Source of the DNA: Bugulina stolonifera
Taxonomy: Eukaryota; Bryozoa; Gymnolaemata; Cheilostomatida; Bugulidae
Reading direction: 5' to 3'
Assembly: GCA_935421135.1 (NCBI GenBank)
Contig: OW285190.1
Span: forward strand, 18,424,501-18,488,500
Length of the DNA stretch: 64,000 nucleotides
In this document: positions 47,801-57,262 of the stretch, piece after piece
How the letters are laid out: each line of letters opens with the position of its first letter
Numbering within the stretch: the stretch's first letter is position 1
Program-made: the position numbers and the translations under genes
Notes under the pieces: model-generated
What the model was told of the DNA's origin: nothing
Seen by the model: only the letters and a program-made list of their open reading frames with translations
The model's database searches: none

Positions 47801-49164
47801 AAATCAAAACAGCCCAGCACTAGGGTATACTACCTTGGTAAGGGAGGGACAGGGTATACTACCTTGGTAAGGGAGGGACAGGGTATACTACCTTGGTAAG
47901 GGAGAGACAGGGTATACTACCTTCGCAAGGGAGGGATAGGGTATACTACCTTAGTAAGAGAGGGACAGGGTATACTACCTTAGTAAGAGAGGGACAGGGT
48001 ATACTACCTTAGTAAGAGAGGGACAGAGTATACTACCTTAGTAAGGGAGGGACAGGGTATACTGCCTTAGTAAGGGAGGGATAGGGTATACTACCTTAGT
48101 AAGGGAGGGACAGGGTATACTACCTTAGTAAGGGAGGGATAGGGTATACTACCTTAGTAAAGGAGGGACAGGGTATACTACCTTAGTAAGGGAGGGACAG
48201 GGTATACTACCCTTAGTAAGGGAGGGATAGGGTATACTACCTTAGTAAGGGAGGGACAGGGTATACTACCTTAGTAAGGGAGGGACAGGGTATACTACCC
48301 TTAGTAAGGGAGGGATAGGGTATACTACCTTAGTAAGGGAGGGACAGGGTATACTACCTTAGTAAGGGAGGGACAGGGTATACTACCCTTAGTAAGGGAG
48401 GGACAGGGTATACTACCCTTAGTAAGGGAGGGATAGGGTATACTACCTTAGTAAGGGAGGGACAGGGTATACTACCTTAGTAAGGGAGGGACAGGGTATA
48501 CTACCCTTAGTAAGGGAGGGACAGGGTATACTACCTTAGTAAGGGAGGGATAGGGTATACTACCTTGGTAAGGGAGGGACAGGGTATACTATCTTAGTAA
48601 GGGAGGGATAGGGTATACTACCTTAGTAAGGGAGGGACAGGGTATACTACCTTAGTAAGAGAGGGATAGGGTATACTACCTTAGTAAGGAAGGGACAGGG
48701 TATACTACCTTAGTAAGGGAGGGACAGGGTATACTACCCTTAGTAAGGGAGGGACAGGGTATACTACCTTAGTAAGGGAGGGATGTATCTTATATGAAGT
48801 GCTTCACCGCATTTACTGTTTGGATAAGAAGTACTTCTTGTAAAGGTAATGGTCCACCAGATATTGTGTAATTGTTATATCATTAGATGAACTATTTTTA
48901 GTTGAATACCAAATGAGGCCAGAAGGAGCAGTATATGACTAGGATATGTAGACATGTACAAAGTCATAGTGCATCAGGTTTGTGTGACATTAATGGAACC
49001 CGTATTCTTGGAATTGTAGAGATGATAAATGTATAGCTGTAGCCAGTCTCTCCTGGGATCCCCTGGTGTCTGTAGCAGCTGAACTTATGAGAGCTGCTAT
49101 ACCCATTCCAGCTGCCACAGTTAGAGAAGATCCAGAGAAACTTAGTATGCTCCTCCCCAAGTAG
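39165..49164 (+). CDS. AIFM3: AIFM3-type Rieske/FAD-NAD oxidoreductase, copy 2, 14 exons
   Basis: Exons: 39165-39195, 40179-40262, 41062-41203, 41422-41531, 41637-41746, 41948-42187, 42706-42792, 43116-43356, 43708-43823, 43915-44050, 45366-45560, 45720-45818, 46501-46573 and 49020-49164, giving about 602 residues. Exon 1 (MGNICGKQGK) keeps the MGN..C acylation-type start; a donor at 39181 would shorten it by five codons in the same phase. Exon 2 (Glu/Ala-rich linker) has no match in copy 1. Rieske ligands CTHFG and CPWHG, LIVGGGPAALE, NLVVVGSSFIGMEVAA and NIHAAGDCTTYPL are intact, so the protein is probably functional. Intron 13 is enlarged by a minisatellite and a hAT-like element. No AATAAA is seen between the stop and the Gypsy insertion 431 bases downstream. 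Confidence 0.9.
39698..39790. repeat. 14-bp repeat in intron 1 of AIFM3-type gene 2
   Basis: About six imperfect copies of a unit like aggtcaacttacta. Confidence 0.8.
41778..41829. repeat. (ACT)n microsatellite in intron 5 of AIFM3-type gene 2
   Basis: About 17 uninterrupted ACT/TAC triplets. They give a poly-Thr run in an artefactual ORF reading out of the Rieske exon. Confidence 0.95.
42200..42612. repeat. 16-bp minisatellite, expanded, in intron 6 of AIFM3-type gene 2
   Basis: About 25 copies of a unit like gtgagtcactcagttg. The orthologous intron of copy 1 has about four copies at the same place, so expansion happened after, or escaped homogenisation between, the duplicates. Confidence 0.92.
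46756..48785. repeat. 29-bp minisatellite in intron 13 of AIFM3-type gene 2
   Basis: The unit is cagggtatactaccttagta plus agggaggga, with two to three copies before and about 33 after a 997-bp inserted element. Variants differ at a few sites (acag/atag, tacc/taccc). Confidence 0.92.
46826..47822. mobile_element. Non-autonomous hAT-like DNA transposon (997 bp)
   Basis: Terminal inverted repeats TAGTGCTGGGC and GCCCAGCACTA bound the element. Both flanks carry GGGTATAC (46818-46825 and 47823-47830), an 8-bp duplication as made by hAT transposases. The caveat is that GGGTATAC is also part of the surrounding minisatellite unit. Inside are about three diverged copies of a roughly 200-base block (gatgccatccttggaat, cagccat) and Kozak-poor short ORFs only; no transposase is encoded. 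Extended termini contain poly-T/poly-A rich complementary sequence with cggtgt and acaccg-like motifs. Confidence 0.7.
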
Positions 49165-49595
49165 TAATGTTACACGTGCTGCTATTGGCTGTAGTTAAGC
49201 AATAGTAATGTTACATGTGCTGCTATTGGCTGTAGTTAAACAATATTAATATTGAATACATAGTTTTGGTTGCATAATAATTAAACAATTTGCCTGGTAG
49301 GTCTTAATGTTTTAATCAGCCAATAAGAACACACGTTACTATTACATTACTTTTATGGAAAATTCCACCAGCATAATTAGAATTTTACTCTAGATCTCTA
49401 CTCTATATTAGACTTCCTATTATGTTATACCTTCATTCTATAGCAGGTGTACAGTATGTGCCTCACTGTTATACCATATAATGTCTTAGAGCCAATATTT
49501 ACTTGCCAGCGGAAATTGCCTGATTTGCCGCATATTTATGTTTTGGTTTCTTTAAATTCTACTTTTCTTTTGAGCAGAACTATTGTAATCATATT

Positions 49596-49791
49596 TGTTA
49601 TATACTTAATTTACTGTGTTACAGCTGGACCCATAGACATAGCATGTTTACAGGTGGATAACTTGTATTCAACTGACTGAGTATATAATAATATGACTCA
49701 TGCATATTCTTGTAAACATAACAGGAAGCAATCTATTTATATCATAGTGAATACTGGATAGAGTGTTTTTCCCTGTTAGCCAAACATTACA
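49596..49791 (-). repeat. 3' LTR of the Mag-like element
   Basis: 196 bp. Matches the other LTR base for base as far as I compared; ends TGTTATATAC and AACATTACA on the plus strand. Confidence 0.95.
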
Positions 49792-49915
49792 CTCCTCCAC
49801 GCTAACTTTGAACGGTGTCAGTGCTTTAAAAAAATACATACCATTATTATAATAAAACTAGTAGTCACTCTATTTATTGTTAGTCTGAACCACAGACGTT
49901 ATGGTACGGTGTCCA

Positions 49916-52900
49916 TTACTTATATCCAGGGTACTCCTCACTATAACGTACTGGTGGCTGCGATACCCTAGGACTACGGCGAACTGTCGTTGTTTCTGGC
50001 TCTATACGTACAGGGTCGCTATTATCTTCCTCATTACTATCGGGAACAGTATTGTGAGTTGTGGTTGTTGGTAGTATTGGTACGATAGGTCTATTTGTCA
50101 CAATTGGCCCTGGTATTGTTTCCGTATTTGACTTTCTGAACTCCTGTGATGCTTTCTTTAGATGGTCAATATGACAATACCTCACTCGGCCATTTACTCT
50201 CACCAAGTATCCATGCGTGCCCTTAACTTTCACAATTTCACCTTCTAGCCACCTAGGGCCTGCACCGCCTTGCCTTCCCTCCTTCACAGACACTTTCTCA
50301 CCAGCTCCAAACCCTCTCAAACTAACCGACTTGTCATGGTATCTCTTCTGATTATCCTGTTGGATTCCCACAGACGTTGTCAGTGATGGTCGTACCAATG
50401 ACAGCCGGCTACGTATCTGCCGCTTTAAAAACAACTCATCTGGCCTCCGTCCCGTAGTGCTGTGCGGTGTCATCCTATACCTCATAAGCACATTAGCTAA
50501 CGCTATATGAAGTTTTAAATGTTTCATCTTATACATGCTTGACTTTATAACCTGCACCGCCCTCTCAGCAGCCCCATTGCTGGCTGCATGATATGGCGGA
50601 ACCAGAATGTGCCTAATACCATTCATCCTGCAGAACCAAGCAAATTCTTCTGAAGCAAACTGAGGTCCATTATCAGAGACTAGTTCTTCCGGGCAGCCGT
50701 ACGCTGCAACAAACCGCCTTACCACCTGACATGTTGCACTCGCCGTAGTGCTGCTGACTGGAACCGCTTCTATCCATTTTGAGTGAACATCGACTATCAC
50801 TAAAATCTGAGTACTCTGAAACTCACAATAGTCAACGTGTATCCTTTGCATCGGCCTCTCTGCCCATGGCCATGGTCTTAAAGGGGCTGTCGCAGGGCTC
50901 CTCTGGTACGCTGAGCACTCAACACATTCTTTCACCCATGCGTCAATATCTTTGTCCAAGCTTGGCCACCAAATAAAACTGCGCGCCACTGCCTTCATCT
51001 TCACTATCCCAGCATGCGTCTCGTGTAGCTCCGCTAAGATGCGTTCTTGCAGAGAATGGGGAATTACTACTCGGTAGCCATAGACTAAACAACCTTGATC
51101 TACTGATAAATAGTCTCTGTTCCTACAAAATGCCTCCAATTCTTTGTTGACCATGTTGCGGGGCCAGCCCTCCATAACATACAGCATCACACGTGACAAT
51201 TTAGAATCACTTGCAGTCTGCCTGGCTATTTCATCAGAACTGACTGGTAAACTACCTAGCATCGAGTTCACTCCTTCTATCGTTGCCACTTCGACCTCAA
51301 TTTGATTAACTGGAAACCGTGACAGCATATCCGCATTACCGTGCTCCTTTCCCGGCCTGTACTCAATGTCATACTCATACGCTGCCAGAATCAGGGCCCA
51401 CCGTTGCATTCTAGCGGCTGCTAAAGTGGGTATTCCAACTTTCGGTCCCAGCAAGGCTTGAAGTGGCTTATGATCTGTTACTAATACAAACTTTTTGCCG
51501 TACAGGTATTTGTGGAACTTAGTGATCCCATATTTCAGTGCCAATGCCTCCTTTTCTATCTGGCTGTAGTTCTTCTCTGCATCTGTTAGAGTTCTAGAAC
51601 CAAAAGCTACTGGTCGTTCATTTCCTTCCACAACATGGCTCAACACCGCTCCAACCCCATAGGATGAGGCGTCACAACTTAGCTTTATAGGTAGTTTCTG
51701 GTCATAATGAACCAACACGGAACTCCCTGACAACAACTCCTTACATTTAGCAAATGTCTGCCTACAAGACTCATTCCAATCCCATACTACCTCCTTATTG
51801 AGCAGTTTGTGGAGTGGAGCCAATAGTGTAGATAAGTTTTTGATAAACTTCCCATAAAAGTTCACGGCTCCCAGAAAACTCCTTAGCTCTGAGACATTGG
51901 TAGGTGTTGCCGCTCCCCTTAGAGCCTCTACCTTCTCGTCTGTAGGACTAATACCCTCCTTACTAATCGTGTGTCCCAAGTAAGTTAGTTCACTCTTACG
52001 AAACTCACATTTATCTTTGCGCAAGCGAACTCCATGCTCATCTAGTCGTGCCAACACTCTCTTGAGTATCGACTCGTGTTCTTCGTCCGATTTAGAACCA
52101 ATAAGTACATCATCCAAATATATTGCAACCGGCAGTCCAGCTAGCATCCGCTCCATTACCGACTGAAAAATAGCAGGAGCTGTTGAAATACCATACGCCA
52201 ATCTGGTATGCCGATAGAGTCCTTTATGTGTATTAATCACCAGGTAATCCTTACTATCCTCATCTAACTGTAGCTGCTGATAGGCCTGACTGAGGTCCAA
52301 CTTGGTAAACACTCGTTTACCGGCCAGACCAGCTAAAATATCCTCTATACAAGGAATTGGGTGATTATGCTGCTTCAAACTCTGATTAATGGAGACCTTG
52401 AAATCCCCACATAGTCTAATAGCCCCATTAGGCTTAGGCACCACCACTATTGGAGATGCCCAATCGCTATGAGTAACCGGTTCTAAAACCCCTTCAGCTA
52501 CTAGCCGATCTAATTCATGACCCACCTTGTCCTTTAATGCGTAAGCTACCGGTCTTGCCTTACAGAAGATGGGTTTTGTGCCATCTTTTACCTCAATTTC
52601 TGCTTTGTATCCTCTTATTGTCCCAATACCGGTTTGGAAAATGCCTCCATCCTCAACATCCTCTGGTTCTAGCTTTTGTATTTGACTAACTGACAACCAG
52701 TCTAGTCTAACCTGTGCTAGCCAGTCTCTACCTAAGAGTGGAGGTCGCTGCTCTCCAGACACAACAATCAAGGGTAACTTATGTGACTTATCCTGGTAAC
52801 CAACATCTACTAGGGCTTCACCTCTTACTGCAATCACATCCTTTGTATAGGATTTTAGCATTCCCCCTCTATACTGCCTTAGACTGCCTTCTGGGAATAG

Positions 52901-53803
52901 TTCCTTCCACTGACTGTGACACATTAACGAGACTGCTGCTCCAGTGTCTATCTCCATCACAACTGGTTTCCCATTTATGCTAACCGAAACCACGTATGCC
53001 CCGCGATTGTTCTGATGCACTTTGTATGCATACTGGTTTTCACTGCTTTCATCCACTGCACCAGCATCCTCTATATGTTTTACTCCTTGCCCGTTGCAAA
53101 CTTTCATCAGATGTCCCTTTTTTCCACATTTGTTACATGTAAGATCTTTGTATCTGCAGCGGGAAACAATATGCCCAAACCTACCGCAACAATAACATCT
53201 CACATTTTTGTCACCTTGTCTAAACATCTTCCGACCTACTTGGTTCACGTTCTCCGTATCACTTGTAATCCCTACACTTGGTGTACTTTGTTCTGTTACC
53301 TCAAGCCTCGCCATCTCCATTGCATTTGTCAGGCTTACTGCTTGTTCCAATGTCAGGTCCTTCTCCCCCAACAATCTCTTCTGTACATTACCATTCAAAG
53401 GCAGCCCACTTACAAAAGCCAGTAGCAGAGCGTCATTCAGAAACGCCCCGAACGAACACGGTACAGCCAACTTACGTATACGCAGCAAATAGTCATTGAC
53501 CGATTCATCAGCATGCTTAGATGCTCTCATAAACGTAAACCTCGACGCTATAACTGGAGGCTGCGGTTTATAGTGTCCTATCAATACCTCCTTCAGTTGC
53601 TGTAACATCTTTCCATTCGGGGCATCGGGGCTGAGCAAATCCTTCAAAATGCCATACACTTCCGCACCAACCGAACTCAACAGCACCGGAACTCTCTTGT
53701 TATTCGGAGTCTCCTGCACCACAAAGAACAAGTCCAACCGCTCAAAATACGTCTCAATATCCTCCTTGCCGTCATACCTATCAAACACTGTCTTAGCAGC
53801 CAT
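49916..53803 (-). CDS. Gag-Pol polyprotein of the Mag-like Gypsy element, 1,295 aa
   Basis: Gag occupies about residues 1-200. Two CCHC knuckles follow: CYCCGRFGHIVSRC (about 202) and CNKCGKKGHLMKVC (about 222). The aspartic protease has IDTGAAVSL (about 284). The reverse transcriptase spans about 415-600 with FTKLDLSQAYQQL and the catalytic YLDDVLIG (about 558). RNase H begins near 700 (LSCDASSYGVGAVLSH). The integrase has an HHCC zinc site (HETHAG, then CVEC, about 921-957) and D,D-35-E residues in IHVDYCEF, SDNGPQF and SNGAAERAV (about 989, 1038, 1075). Domain order PR-RT-RH-IN is that of Ty3/Gypsy. Gag and Pol share one frame with no frameshift or stop between them, and there is no chromodomain or envelope gene. 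The ORF is intact. Confidence 0.95.
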   Translation of the reverse strand: MAAKTVFDRYDGKEDIETYFERLDLFFVVQETPNNKRVPVLLSSVGAEVYGILKDLLSPDAPNGKMLQQLKEVLIGHYKPQPPVIASRFTFMRASKHADESVNDYLLRIRKLAVPCSFGAFLNDALLLAFVSGLPLNGNVQKRLLGEKDLTLEQAVSLTNAMEMARLEVTEQSTPSVGITSDTENVNQVGRKMFRQGDKNVRCYCCGRFGHIVSRCRYKDLTCNKCGKKGHLMKVCNGQGVKHIEDAGAVDESSENQYAYKVHQNNRGAYVVSVSINGKPVVMEIDTGAAVSLMCHSQWKELFPEGSLRQYRGGMLKSYTKDVIAVRGEALVDVGYQDKSHKLPLIVVSGEQRPPLLGRDWLAQVRLDWLSVSQIQKLEPEDVEDGGIFQTGIGTIRGYKAEIEVKDGTKPIFCKARPVAYALKDKVGHELDRLVAEGVLEPVTHSDWASPIVVVPKPNGAIRLCGDFKVSINQSLKQHNHPIPCIEDILAGLAGKRVFTKLDLSQAYQQLQLDEDSKDYLVINTHKGLYRHTRLAYGISTAPAIFQSVMERMLAGLPVAIYLDDVLIGSKSDEEHESILKRVLARLDEHGVRLRKDKCEFRKSELTYLGHTISKEGISPTDEKVEALRGAATPTNVSELRSFLGAVNFYGKFIKNLSTLLAPLHKLLNKEVVWDWNESCRQTFAKCKELLSGSSVLVHYDQKLPIKLSCDASSYGVGAVLSHVVEGNERPVAFGSRTLTDAEKNYSQIEKEALALKYGITKFHKYLYGKKFVLVTDHKPLQALLGPKVGIPTLAAARMQRWALILAAYEYDIEYRPGKEHGNADMLSRFPVNQIEVEVATIEGVNSMLGSLPVSSDEIARQTASDSKLSRVMLYVMEGWPRNMVNKELEAFCRNRDYLSVDQGCLVYGYRVVIPHSLQERILAELHETHAGIVKMKAVARSFIWWPSLDKDIDAWVKECVECSAYQRSPATAPLRPWPWAERPMQRIHVDYCEFQSTQILVIVDVHSKWIEAVPVSSTTASATCQVVRRFVAAYGCPEELVSDNGPQFASEEFAWFCRMNGIRHILVPPYHAASNGAAERAVQVIKSSMYKMKHLKLHIALANVLMRYRMTPHSTTGRRPDELFLKRQIRSRLSLVRPSLTTSVGIQQDNQKRYHDKSVSLRGFGAGEKVSVKEGRQGGAGPRWLEGEIVKVKGTHGYLVRVNGRVRYCHIDHLKKASQEFRKSNTETIPGPIVTNRPIVPILPTTTTHNTVPDSNEEDNSDPVRIEPETTTVRRSPRVSQPPVRYSEEYPGYK

Positions 53804-53814
53804 CCTCGTCGCCA
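53800..53814 (-). other. Primer-binding site for tRNA-Ser, overlapping the gag-pol start codon
   Basis: The minus strand reads TGGCGACGAGGATGG one base after the LTR. It is the exact complement of the 3' end of eukaryotic tRNA-Ser(GCT) with CCA. The ORF's ATG (53803-53801) lies within it, so the element has essentially no leader after the LTR. Confidence 0.85.
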
Positions 53815-53815
53815 G

Positions 53816-54011
53816 TGTTATATACTTAATTTACTGTGTTACAGCTGGACCCATAGACATAGCATGTTTACAGGTGGATAACTTGTATTCAACTGACTGA
53901 GTATATAATAATATGACTCATGCATATTCTTGTAAACATAACAGGAAGCAATCTATTTATATCATAGTGAATACTGGATAGAGTGTTTTTCCCTGTTAGC
54001 CAAACATTACA
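53816..54011 (-). repeat. 5' LTR of the Mag-like element
   Basis: 196 bp, followed on the minus strand by one base and then the primer-binding site. As the 5' LTR it must contain promoter and transcript start; no clear TATA box was assigned. Confidence 0.95.
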
Positions 54012-54264
54012 ATATTAATTTGCATTATTTATCAAATGTTGTTAAGATGTACATGTATGTTTTGCTATCATACAGTAATGTTGCTTGTTGCATCTTACAT
54101 ACTGTCTATTTCTTGTAATATAATATGCAGTCATGCAGTTTATACATTTACACTGTTCCAAACAATACACTGTACCGTACTTACATGATATACATGCCTG
54201 CACTTAATGTACATTGTAAGTGTGCATTTTATTGTAATAGGAGGACCATGGACCATGTATTAGA

Positions 54265-55176
54265 ATAACACAATAAAATTGTATATTACACAAAAAGTTA
54301 TAGCCAAGTGATTTAACATTATAATGGTGGTATAGAGTATCCATGAGAATCACTTTTGTAAATCTAGGTAACCCAGGTTTGGATTTAACTACAGTAAATT
54401 AAATAAAGTCTCACAATGTAGACTAAGGTCCACAAAATAGAAATTAATAGTGTTGTAAATGGTGCTGTTTGTTTGAAACACAGTCTAGGCTTTATTTAAT
54501 CCTCAACAAATTTTCAAGGAGGCTATGGGATCCAAAAAATTGGTTGGAAGGGGCGGTGTCCAAGGGTGTTGCTTGGTCTTTGGATCACAGTCTATAATTG
54601 CTCCCAGAAAGATGATTTTTACATAAAAAATGCACAACTATGTAGAATTAGTGAAATAAGGGTGTAGACTAAGTTTTTAAAAACCTTGGTCCACAGCTAA
54701 GTTTGTCGCCTTCTACGTCAGGTAACCTGATATTCAGTTAATCATTTATATACAGGGGTAGATAAACTTAGTCTACAGCTTTATTTCACTAATTCCACAT
54801 AGTTGTGCATTTTTTTATGTAAAAATCATCATTCTGGGAGCAACTATAGACTGTGATCCAAAGACCAAGCAACACCCTTGGACACCGCCCCTTCCAACCA
54901 ATTTTTTGGATCCCATAGCCTCCTTGAAAATTTGTTGAGGATTAAATAAAGCCTAGACTGTGTTTCAAACAAACAGCACCATTTACAACACTATTAATTT
55001 CTATTTTGTGGACCTTAGTCTACATTGTGAGACTTTATTTAATTTACTGTAGTTAAATCCAAACCTGGGTTACCTAGATTTACAAAAGTGATTCTCATGG
55101 ATACTCTATACCACCATTATAATGTTAAATCACTTGACTATAACTTTTTGCGTAATATACAATTTTATTGTGTTAT
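54265..55176. repeat. Large inverted repeat (arms about 411 bp) with a captured gene fragment in the loop
   Basis: The left arm (54265-54675) and right arm (54765-55176) are near-perfect reverse complements (for example aacacaataaaattgtat against atacaattttattgtgtt). The 89-base spacer contains 54697-54766, an exact 70-base copy of 46549-46618, covering the end of exon 13, its splice donor and the start of intron 13 of AIFM3-type gene 2. The arms encode nothing recognisable. No target duplication was evident, so it may be a foldback element or the product of a replication template switch. Confidence 0.9.
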
Positions 55177-55701
55177 CACATACAAGTATGTGTAAAAGTG
55201 ACATAAAATATCAAAAATATTTCTTGTTTGTTTTATTTTTTAACATTTTATGAAGTTTTTTGCATAAAAATATCACAGGAAGTAACTATTGTGAATAATC
55301 TACACACAGTATATTACATAAAGGTAGTGTGCTAAGTACAACACCATAAATAAAATAACATAGACATAGTACATGGACGCTCATCTTTCTCTTCTACCTA
55401 ATTTGAGCCATAGAAAAATTAATTGAGAGAGAACAACTTCTAATTATGATCAATAGCTTATGAGTGCCCACGAACACAGATGCTATAAAAGTATAATTAT
55501 AAAGTTTTATATGATGCAATGCCTTTCACAATGGATATTTGATAAGTACATTATCTAATAAGAACAAAGTCTGGACTTTATATCTACAAAAATATGTATC
55601 TACATTTATGTCCCAGGACACCATAACTGATATATATATAGCACTGCATATATAGTATACTAGAAGTAATTGTTATCTCCCCCTGGACCACATCAGCTCT
55701 C
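55177..55701. other. Intergenic DNA, no gene seen
   Basis: A+T-rich with short open frames only. It separates the inverted repeat from the terminal exon of the ankyrin remnant. Confidence 0.5.
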
Positions 55702-55854
55702 TCACATGTCTTCCTTTGGGCTCATCAGACTCCCCAGTTCCATCATCAACTTCCTCTCACTCAGGCTTTGAGCTGCACAGAAACAGTTGGGTGGATTTTC
55801 TGCCTAATCTCATAGAGGCCTAAAGATATAATGTGACCCAGCATGACGCAGTAT

Positions 55855-55940
55855 ATGGCACAATTTAACACAGCATGACACAGTATGACACAGTATGGCA
55901 CAGTATGGCACAGTTAGTACGACACAGTTTATGGCACAGT
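55855..55940. repeat. Short tandem repeat with unit acacagtatg / gcacagtatg
   Basis: About seven imperfect 10-base copies (tgacacagta, ggcacagta). Confidence 0.75.
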
Positions 55941-56195
55941 ACATGCAATACTAATCATCTTTCTAAACAATAACAGCCGGTTTCAGTAGATTGAGCTACC
56001 TTGAACCACATATTTATTATGTAGTGTTCTTCAGTAGGCTGTTACTGCTAAGAAACACCATAGCTTTGCTTTGCCCCTTGGGGATTAGATCTATTGGATT
56101 ACTTAGCTTTTATGTTAGTAAGTCAGAAATTTAGTGGAAATCTGAAGGAAATAGGGGACTTTAAGCAAAGTGGTAGCATGCCCCCTCCCTCCTCC

Positions 56196-56292
56196 TATGA
56201 TGGGCCCAGAATAGAGTACATTATGGGCCCAGAATAGAGTACATTATGGGGCCCAGAATAGAGTACATTAAGGGGCCCAGAATAGAGTACAG
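56196..56292. repeat. About 25-bp tandem repeat, four copies
   Basis: Unit gggcccagaatagagtacat plus ta(t/a)g, four copies with small length changes. Confidence 0.85.
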
Positions 56293-56935
56293 ATCTTTGT
56301 TAAATACTTAATGGTGGTTTGATGTTATAACTGTTAAGGAGTTATAATTTATGTACACATAATTTATAGGTTGTAAATTGTTTTGCATCTAAATTTGGGT
56401 TTTTACACTAAGACAATGTTCTAAGCTCAGCTCAGGGCTGTAAAAAGAGTGGTGGGGGGGGGGGGAGGTGGGCGGCTGCTATAATCAGGTGGATATCATA
56501 AAGCATTATAAACTGGTGACTGTGGTAGATGTGTAGTGTTGTTGGTAAATGGAAAACTACAAGAACAATGATCATAAAATCACATTGTCAATTTAGTAGC
56601 TAGAGTTCTAGTAATACAAGACATGGAATTCAGCCCTCACCAGCTGCAGGTATCTACAGTGAGATCGTAAGGCTAGATTTTATAGAAGAAATAATAATTA
56701 GTGTCTATTTAAGTAAGAGGAATAAAACATAGGAAGTACTTGAGTACTTGTCAGTTTTGGTCTTGGCTATAAACAGATTTATTGCACTTGTGACACTCAT
56801 CATCAAGTGCTTGTGACCTGTTTATTGAGGAGATACTTACTAACCTGCTGCTTTATCTTTCATCCATGAAGATGCTTTAATATACATGTAACCTAAAATA
56901 CAATTATTATACATTCCTTGCTAAAAATACATTAT

Positions 56936-57008
56936 ACAATATTATATATTACATATTATATATTACATATTATACATTACATATTATATATTACATATTA
57001 TATTTATT
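56936..57008. repeat. AT-rich tandem repeat
   Basis: Repeated phrases tatattacatat and tatacattacatat; it lies in an intron of the ankyrin remnant and is palindromic in places. Confidence 0.75.
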
Positions 57009-57167
57009 ATACTTGTTATACCTAATATATAGCAGTTATTATACTTTTTATACCTATTATAGACCTGGGCTGTTTGTAAATGTCTTGAAATGTTTGAGAG
57101 AAGCCAATTATATTCACATCTGCTCCAGTGAAAAGTAAATGTATCGTAACTAATGTATGCCCATATT

Positions 57168-57178
57168 TAGTATATAAG
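57168..57178 (+). promoter_or_regulatory. TATA box of the small secreted peptide gene
   Basis: TATATAAGC lies about 90 bases upstream of the ATG and would put transcription start near 57200, leaving a 5' UTR of roughly 60 bases. It is embedded in the antisense of the ankyrin repeat. Confidence 0.45.
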
Positions 57179-57262
57179 CAGAGCCTGTATATCAAACACT
57201 TCATTGTTATCCAACATTTCTTCTAATTCTTCAACTACATCTCAGAAATCTACCAGATCAAG

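Larger units (their letters stand above)
49596..54011 (-). mobile_element. Complete Ty3/Gypsy LTR retrotransposon, Mag-like (4,416 bp)
   Basis: Two 196-bp LTRs (49596-49791 and 53816-54011), identical on inspection and with TG...CA ends, flank a single gag-pol ORF on the minus strand. The target duplication is ATATT (49591-49595 and 54012-54016). A primer-binding site complementary to tRNA-Ser abuts the 5' LTR, and a short purine tract (GTGGAGGAG on the minus strand, 49792-49800) abuts the 3' LTR. All parts needed for transposition appear intact, so this is a young, potentially active copy. Two zinc knuckles and the tRNA-Ser primer point to the Mag clade, which is an inference. It lies 432 bases downstream of the stop of AIFM3-type gene 2, in opposite orientation. 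Confidence 0.95.
55702..57240 (-). pseudogene. Degenerate ankyrin-repeat gene, 3' exons
   Basis: A minus-strand frame near 57168-57112 reads KYGHTLVTIHLLFTGADVN, a textbook ankyrin helix pair and GADVN turn. The preceding half-repeat (MLDNNEVFDIQALLI, about 57220-57175) is in another frame, so there is a frameshift at about 57175, and an in-frame TGA lies further upstream. From the donor at 57054, phase-compatible exons follow at 56892-56845 (ending SSWMKDKAA) and 55772-55702 (QSLSERKLMMELGSLMSP, stop). Ankyrin repeats bind proteins. Loss of frame and missing upstream exons suggest a pseudogene; alternatively an unseen short exon structure rescues it. It overlaps the promoter and first exon of the plus-strand secreted peptide gene. 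Confidence 0.4.

Noticed and set aside
49447..53900. Matching C-terminal peptides (ending LQVDNLYSTD) of ORFs at 49447-49680 and 53649-53900
   Set aside because: The shared end is the LTR of the Gypsy element read in the antisense direction, not a gene family.
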